In this document: in pieces, positions 4,908 to 8,907 of the stretch
Position numbering within the stretch: the first letter of the stretch is position 1
Layout: each line of letters opens with the position of its first letter
NCBI GenBank assembly: GCA_000433175.1
Contig: HF986692.1
Location: 67,148-76,054, forward strand
Direction of reading: 5' to 3'
From: Prevotella sp. CAG:1058
GTDB taxonomy: Bacteria; Bacteroidota; Bacteroidia; Bacteroidales; Bacteroidaceae
DNA length: 8,907 nucleotides
Notes under the pieces: generated by a model
What the model was told of the DNA's origin: nothing
The model's input: only the letters and a program-made list of their open reading frames with translations
Database searches by the model: none
Position numbers and translations under genes: made by a program

Positions 4908-6428
4908 ATGAAAAAGATTTTAACACTTGTCATCGCATTAGCATCAACATGCATGACGTTCGGCCAGATGATGAAAGACATCCCGGTAGAAAGACGTTTC
5001 CATGCAATGAGCGAAAACGGAAAATATCTTGCATCTGTAGACCAGGGCTACATAGGTATCTACAACTCTGAGACTGATGAATATAAGGCGTTCGAAAATC
5101 CTAACGAGGGCGGCTATGATCTCGGCTTGGGCAACTCGCTGACCAACGACGGTTTCCTCTGCGGCGCAATGTATGGCGCTCCCGCCATACTCAACATAGA
5201 AACAGGTGAATGGACAAGGCTGCCAATGGCTGCTGGCGACGGATTCTCAAACGCAAACGCCATGACAGAGTCACACAAATACATCATAGGATACACACAG
5301 ACAAACAACAAATTCGGACATACGAACATTATTCCAATATTGTGGACGCAAAACGAGGACGGTACGTACACACGTGAGGAGTTGCCACACCCCGAAAAAG
5401 ACTTCACAGGCGCTGCTCCGCAAAACATACTGCCTAACTGCATCTCAGACGACGGCACAGTGATAGCCGCACAAATCGTGATGTGGAGCAACAACGAATG
5501 CCTGCCTTTAGTATACCGCAAAGCTGAGGACGGAACATGGACATACGAACTGTACGACAAAGGACTGTGTGAAGAGGGACTTGAGTGGCCTGAATTCCCG
5601 ACATACAAGCCGCAAGGGCCAAAAGAATACGACTTTATGACCGAAGATATGTATGCCGCTTACCAGAAAGACTCTGCTGCTTATGAGGACTCTGTGTGGC
5701 TATATAATATAGGCGAAATCGACAAGTTCCCTACTTACTGGCCTGATCCGAAAAACTACATGGGCGACATGCTTGACGAATACAACGAGGCATGGAATAC
5801 ATACGTAGAGGAATACGGAGTATTCGACGAAAAACTAAGGACATACCGCAACTTTTTCTACAACAATGTAAAAAGTAGCTTCTTTGCACAAAACGCAGTA
5901 TGGCTCTCAACAAACGGTAAATATTATGCAACCACATGTAAGAAAGACTTTGTAGTAGGCGACGCTGCCATGATAACCATCGGAGACGAAAGCATGGAGC
6001 TACGCGACTATCTTGACGGCAGCAACGGCTACTGTGTAAGTAACGACGGCGACTTCTTCACAGGAGCAGGAGTCTACGCCGCCGGCAGTGATACCAGAAC
6101 ATCTGTTGCAGAATGGCTGAGGGCAAAGGGAGAGACTGCGGCTGCCGACTGGCTGTCAGAGAGAACCGAGGGTACTGTAATATGCAGCGGCGACGGACGA
6201 GTGCTATCAGGATGGACTGGTGGTGCGGGAGACTACAACAGCTGGATAATCAGGCTCGACTACATACCAACAGGCATCACGGACGTCAACACAGCCGAGA
6301 ACACAGGCAACGTGAAGGTATACGACCTGCAGGGCTGCTTCATCAAGGAAGCTCCGGCAGCCAATGCGACCGACGGACTTGCCAAGGGCATCTACATCAT
6401 CAATAACAAGAAAGTTATCGTCAAGTAA
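4908..6428 (+). CDS. secreted beta-propeller-like protein with T9SS-type C-terminal tag
   Basis: This is a 506-residue protein. The ATG at 4908 is chosen because it opens a signal peptide (KK, then ILTLVIALASTCMTFG, then Q20); an in-frame TTG at 4860 would mask it. The body has repeated short blade-like units around N/D-G or S-x-x-x-Y turns: SENGKYLASVD (35-45), SLTNDGFLCGAMYG (77-90), TESHKYIIGYT (120-130), CISDDGTVIAAQI (178-190), LSTNGKYYATTC (333-344), CVSNDGDFFTGAG (376-388) and CSGDGRVLSGW (426-436). These suggest an open or closed beta-propeller. Residues about 236-325 interrupt it with an acidic, Tyr/Trp-rich, probably helical insert. The end, VYDLQGCFIK (471-480) to GIYIINNKKVIVK (494-506), matches the short sorting tag of Prevotella T9SS cargo, so the protein is probably surface-attached or released. 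No catalytic motif is recognised; the function is unknown. It lies between its own promoter and terminator. Confidence 0.85.
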   Translation: MKKILTLVIALASTCMTFGQMMKDIPVERRFHAMSENGKYLASVDQGYIGIYNSETDEYKAFENPNEGGYDLGLGNSLTNDGFLCGAMYGAPAILNIETGEWTRLPMAAGDGFSNANAMTESHKYIIGYTQTNNKFGHTNIIPILWTQNEDGTYTREELPHPEKDFTGAAPQNILPNCISDDGTVIAAQIVMWSNNECLPLVYRKAEDGTWTYELYDKGLCEEGLEWPEFPTYKPQGPKEYDFMTEDMYAAYQKDSAAYEDSVWLYNIGEIDKFPTYWPDPKNYMGDMLDEYNEAWNTYVEEYGVFDEKLRTYRNFFYNNVKSSFFAQNAVWLSTNGKYYATTCKKDFVVGDAAMITIGDESMELRDYLDGSNGYCVSNDGDFFTGAGVYAAGSDTRTSVAEWLRAKGETAAADWLSERTEGTVICSGDGRVLSGWTGGAGDYNSWIIRLDYIPTGITDVNTAENTGNVKVYDLQGCFIKEAPAANATDGLAKGIYIINNKKVIVK

Positions 6429-6483
6429 GTAGAAGACCTTCGCCCAAGGAGAAAACAAGACATACATTGACTCCATGGAAAAG

Positions 6484-6522
6484 AAAATCCTCCCGCAATG
6501 CAAAATTGCGCGAGGATTTTTT
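6484..6522 (+). terminator. terminator of the propeller-like gene
   Basis: AAAATCCTC (6484-6492) and CGCAAT (6494-6499) pair with ATTGCG (6505-6510) and GAGGATTTT (6512-6520), with one C-C mismatch (6493/6511) and a 5-base loop. The T-run covers 6517-6522. It begins 55 bases after the stop codon and separates the two tagged secreted-protein genes into distinct transcripts. Confidence 0.85.
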
Positions 6523-6596
6523 AACCGGACATGCCGCTAAAAAACGCCTTACGGTAAGGACGGGAAAAAAAGAGAAACACAAAAAGTAACCAACTC

Positions 6597-6626
6597 TTTG
6601 CAAAGAAACAAAAAAATGTACCTTTG
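6597..6626 (+). promoter_or_regulatory. promoter of the Omp28-family gene
   Basis: TTTG (6597-6600), an 18-base A-rich spacer and TACCTTTG (6619-6626) match the Bacteroidota consensus, with the spacer one base shorter than usual. The predicted start is near 6633, about 55 bases before the ATG at 6688. This also rules out the longer in-frame start at 6598, which lies inside the promoter. Confidence 0.75.
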
Positions 6627-6687
6627 CCCGTCCCGGCGGCAACTTTCCGGGCAAAACATCCATTATAAAACATTTAGTAAAAAACAC

Positions 6688-8601
6688 ATGAAAAAAACAT
6701 TTGTTTCATTATTGGCGCTCCTGATGGCGTTCACAACATCAAATGCACAGATCCGCAACACACAGGCGGACATGCAGAGTATCAGCGTAACACAAGCACA
6801 AGACCCGGCAAAGGCGCCCAACCGCATAGCCTTGGACGAGAACGAGAGGATAATGGGCTACTACACCACGGACGAAATCGGAGGTACCGCCCTTGGATTA
6901 GGCAAGAACGGCCTTTTCAAGGCAGCCGTCGAGTTCACGCCCACACACCTTACACCTTTCATCGGCGGACAGATAACTAAAGTGCGCTTCGCCCTTAACG
7001 AGACCGTTGGTGCGTCAAAGGTTACGGTATGCACGGTTACGTTCAACGGAAACACGGTGACACCGGTATCCGAGGTTGAAGTACCTTCGACCCAGGTGGG
7101 ATGGAACGACGTCACCCTTACCGAACCTGTCACCATACAAGAAGGCCTTGACTACCTCATAGCCTTCGACTTCATGTCGAAAACCAGCGGATACCCGCTG
7201 CTCACCGACATGGACATCAACCCCGAAGGCGGCGTTAACGGCGGTTTCCTCATATACGGAAACATCGGCAACGGCGACATGTGGTATAACAACGGCACCA
7301 GCTACGGCAACCTGTGCATACAGGCAGTCGTAAAGGGCGGTACATTCCCCGACGAAGACATAACGGTTAACGGCCTCACCACGGAACAATACATAAAGAC
7401 TGGCGAAAGTACAGACTACAGCTACACGATAAGGAACAACGGCAACATAATCCCCGGACAATACACCATGGACCTGTTGTTTGACGGTGAAGTGATACAG
7501 ACTACCGACACGCCAGTGGAGCTGAAGAATGTAGCACAGACGGTAAGCGGCAGCGTGACGATACCTGACGGCACCCCGACGGGCAGCCACAAGCTTACAG
7601 TAAAGGTAAGCAAAATCAACGGTAACACACCGACGGAAAATACAGACGACGACATTGCAGAGGCCGATGTTAACACATACAACTCATGCATGCCAAGGCA
7701 GAAGAGCCTTATGGAAGAGTTCACCGCGACAACATGCCCGGCATGCCCCTACGCAGAACCTGTAATAGCCGCACTCGAGAAGCTGCGCGACGACTTTGTC
7801 ATCGTAGCCCACCACACGGACATACCGGCGCCCGGCGACCCTATGACATGCAACGAGGCTCTTGACATATCTTACATCCTTGGCGCAAGGAGCAACCCGA
7901 GCGGAGTGTTCAACAGATATTTCGTCACCGATGCGAGCCTGAACCAGGATGGACAGCTGTACTTCGGACTTGGCTACGACGCCATGTATGCCGACGCAGC
8001 GGCAGATATGTTTAGTAAAGTCATCGACCTGAGCAACAGCATGCCGGCCTTTGCCAGCATAAACATCAACACGCAGCTGGACAAGGAAACAAGACAACTT
8101 AACATAGAGGTAAGCGGAAACCGTACTGAAGACTTTGACACCTTTGTTGGTGAAGACGCCGTCTTGTCGGTATACCTCACCGAAGACGGCATCGTGGCAA
8201 AGCAGAGCGGCGGCTCGGCAAACGCCGTACACAACAACGTGATGCGTAAAGCCATTACGGACATATCGGGCGAAGCAATTGCCTGGAACGGCGACGCTTA
8301 TTCAAACACATACAGCTTCACCCTGCCGGCAGAATGGAACGCTGACAACGTAAACGTGGTAGCATTCATAGGCAGACCCCTCAACAGAACAAGCCGCATC
8401 AACGACTTATGGGTGAACAACGCCGAGACATGCAAGGCCGGATACGGCACGAGCGGCATAAGCGGCACCACAGCCGACAAGACAAACGCGACAGAGACAG
8501 CCCGCTACACGGCTGACGGACGCAAGATAAGCGAACCTGTAAAGGGACTTAACATCATCCGCATGTCTGACGGAACAATAAGGAAGGTAATAGTAAAATA
8601 A
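6688..8601 (+). CDS. secreted Omp28-family protein with thioredoxin-like CPAC motif and T9SS-type tag
   Basis: This is a 637-residue protein. The signal peptide is residues 1-20 (KK, LLALLMAFTTSNA, then Q21). Residues about 50-215 form a beta-sandwich-like domain with GWNDVTLTEPVTI (138-150), recalling the cleaved-adhesin-type domains of Porphyromonas surface proteases. Residues about 222-330 look like a CARDB-type Ig domain (YSYTIRNNGN, LLFDG). The Omp28-like part follows: LMEEFTATTCPACPYAEPVI (341-360) with the redox-type pair Cys350/Cys353, AHHTDIP (374-380), and SNPSGVFNR (402-410), where Pro404 could be the thioredoxin cis-proline. Its C-terminal sandwich has LSVYLTEDGIVAKQSGG (493-509) and HNNVMRKA (515-522). 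The end, ARYTADGRKISEPVKGLNII (605-624) then SDGTIRKVIVK (627-637), is a second variant of the Prevotella T9SS tag. Likely a surface-exposed protein; redox activity is possible but not shown. It has its own promoter and terminator. Confidence 0.88.
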   Translation: MKKTFVSLLALLMAFTTSNAQIRNTQADMQSISVTQAQDPAKAPNRIALDENERIMGYYTTDEIGGTALGLGKNGLFKAAVEFTPTHLTPFIGGQITKVRFALNETVGASKVTVCTVTFNGNTVTPVSEVEVPSTQVGWNDVTLTEPVTIQEGLDYLIAFDFMSKTSGYPLLTDMDINPEGGVNGGFLIYGNIGNGDMWYNNGTSYGNLCIQAVVKGGTFPDEDITVNGLTTEQYIKTGESTDYSYTIRNNGNIIPGQYTMDLLFDGEVIQTTDTPVELKNVAQTVSGSVTIPDGTPTGSHKLTVKVSKINGNTPTENTDDDIAEADVNTYNSCMPRQKSLMEEFTATTCPACPYAEPVIAALEKLRDDFVIVAHHTDIPAPGDPMTCNEALDISYILGARSNPSGVFNRYFVTDASLNQDGQLYFGLGYDAMYADAAADMFSKVIDLSNSMPAFASININTQLDKETRQLNIEVSGNRTEDFDTFVGEDAVLSVYLTEDGIVAKQSGGSANAVHNNVMRKAITDISGEAIAWNGDAYSNTYSFTLPAEWNADNVNVVAFIGRPLNRTSRINDLWVNNAETCKAGYGTSGISGTTADKTNATETARYTADGRKISEPVKGLNIIRMSDGTIRKVIVK

Positions 8602-8625
8602 CTCAATACGTAATGTGCCAGATCT

Positions 8626-8663
8626 GCCGTGGCGAACCGGGATGGTTCGCCACGGCTTTTTTT
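8626..8663 (+). terminator. intrinsic terminator of the Omp28-family gene
   Basis: GCCGTGGCGAACC (8626-8638) pairs perfectly with GGTTCGCCACGGC (8644-8656) over a 5-base loop, followed by seven T (8657-8663). There is no T-run on the - strand, so it serves only the + strand gene and not the convergent regulator. Confidence 0.93.
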
Positions 8664-8681
8664 AGCAACCGCCTGGCTATG

Positions 8682-8907
8682 TCAACTGGCTGCATCCGCG
8701 TCAGACACGGCAGGCCGGCCGTCAGCGGCGGCAGAGTCACCGTCAACCACCTGCATGAGGTAGCCGCGTATCGGCATGTCGCTAGGCAGGCTTATCTTCT
8801 TGCGCAGACGGTTGCGGCTCTTCTCTACCGACTCCACCTCGCGGAACGTCAACTGGGATATTTCCTTCGACGTTGGAAAAGCCACGCGACTTTGACCCTT
8901 TTGGCCA
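8682..8907 (-). CDS. LuxR-type helix-turn-helix regulator, C-terminal end (start outside window)
   Basis: The frame is open to the right edge, so only the last 74 residues are seen. FPTSKEISQLTFREVESVEK followed by SRNRLRKKISLPSD matches the LuxR/GerE-type DNA-binding helix-turn-helix as it appears in Bacteroidota regulators, where S-x-K-E-I begins the first helix and V-E-x-x-R-x-R-L-R-K-K is the recognition helix. In those proteins this domain usually ends a long membrane-anchored tetratricopeptide or sensor protein, but the N-terminal part is not visible here. The final 20 residues or so (VDGDSAAADGRPAVSDADAAS) are a low-complexity Asp/Ala/Ser tail beyond the normal domain end. It is convergent with the Omp28-family gene, 80 bases apart. 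Confidence 0.75.
   Translation of the reverse strand, partial: GQKGQSRVAFPTSKEISQLTFREVESVEKSRNRLRKKISLPSDMPIRGYLMQVVDGDSAAADGRPAVSDADAAS

Noticed and set aside
7015..7590. Antisense open frames within the Omp28-family gene (also 7684-8232)
   Set aside because: They have no promoter or recognisable protein features, and the opposite strand carries clear Omp28 and tag motifs.
1..8907. A defence system, CRISPR array, insertion sequence, tRNA or rRNA
   Set aside because: I found no transposase or recombinase motifs, regular spacer-repeat array, terminal inverted repeats with target duplications, or tRNA/rRNA signatures. The gene content is ordinary chromosomal and envelope-related.

Overview
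The window looks like chromosomal DNA of a Bacteroidota member, most likely Prevotellaceae. Three things point there. Four genes are preceded by the Bacteroidota primary sigma factor -7 box TAnnTTTG, and Shine-Dalgarno sequences are absent. Two secreted proteins end in tags typical of Prevotella and relatives that use a type IX secretion system (T9SS). The gene content also fits: an Omp28-family protein, a family 1 pectate lyase with a C-terminal calcium-loop module, and a LuxR-type helix-turn-helix regulator.

Layout, left to right. The 3' part of polA (DNA polymerase I) enters from the left edge and ends at 1251. Next, on the + strand, is a small exported protein resembling surface-adhesin protein E (1505-1936), with its own promoter and a strong terminator. 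A 112-residue stand-alone PAS-domain protein follows (2070-2408), its promoter embedded in three copies of GCAAATAT. A secreted pectate lyase lies convergent to it on the - strand (2674-4425). Two hairpins occupy the gap between them; the second is an unusually large branched structure serving the lyase gene. A 482-base divergent region (4426-4907) separates the lyase from a 506-residue secreted propeller-like protein (4908-6428). It holds an AT-rich lyase leader, a GC-rich repeat block, an 11-bp-period tandem repeat and a near-perfect promoter. Then comes a 637-residue secreted multidomain protein with a thioredoxin-like Omp28 module (6688-8601). The C-terminal end of a LuxR-type regulator enters on the - strand from the right edge (8682-8907).

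How the genes relate. Almost every gene is its own transcription unit, with a separate promoter and/or terminator, so this is not an operon-encoded pathway. The common theme is the cell envelope: four of the five complete genes carry signal peptides, and two of those also carry T9SS-type tags for surface display or release. The pectate lyase has no SusC/SusD partner in view and no T9SS-type tag, so it is probably periplasmic.

I see no mobile element, CRISPR array, tRNA or rRNA, and no defence system. The most interesting features are the regulatory DNA upstream of the PAS gene and of the propeller-like gene, the branched terminator, and the domain make-up of the two tagged secreted proteins.
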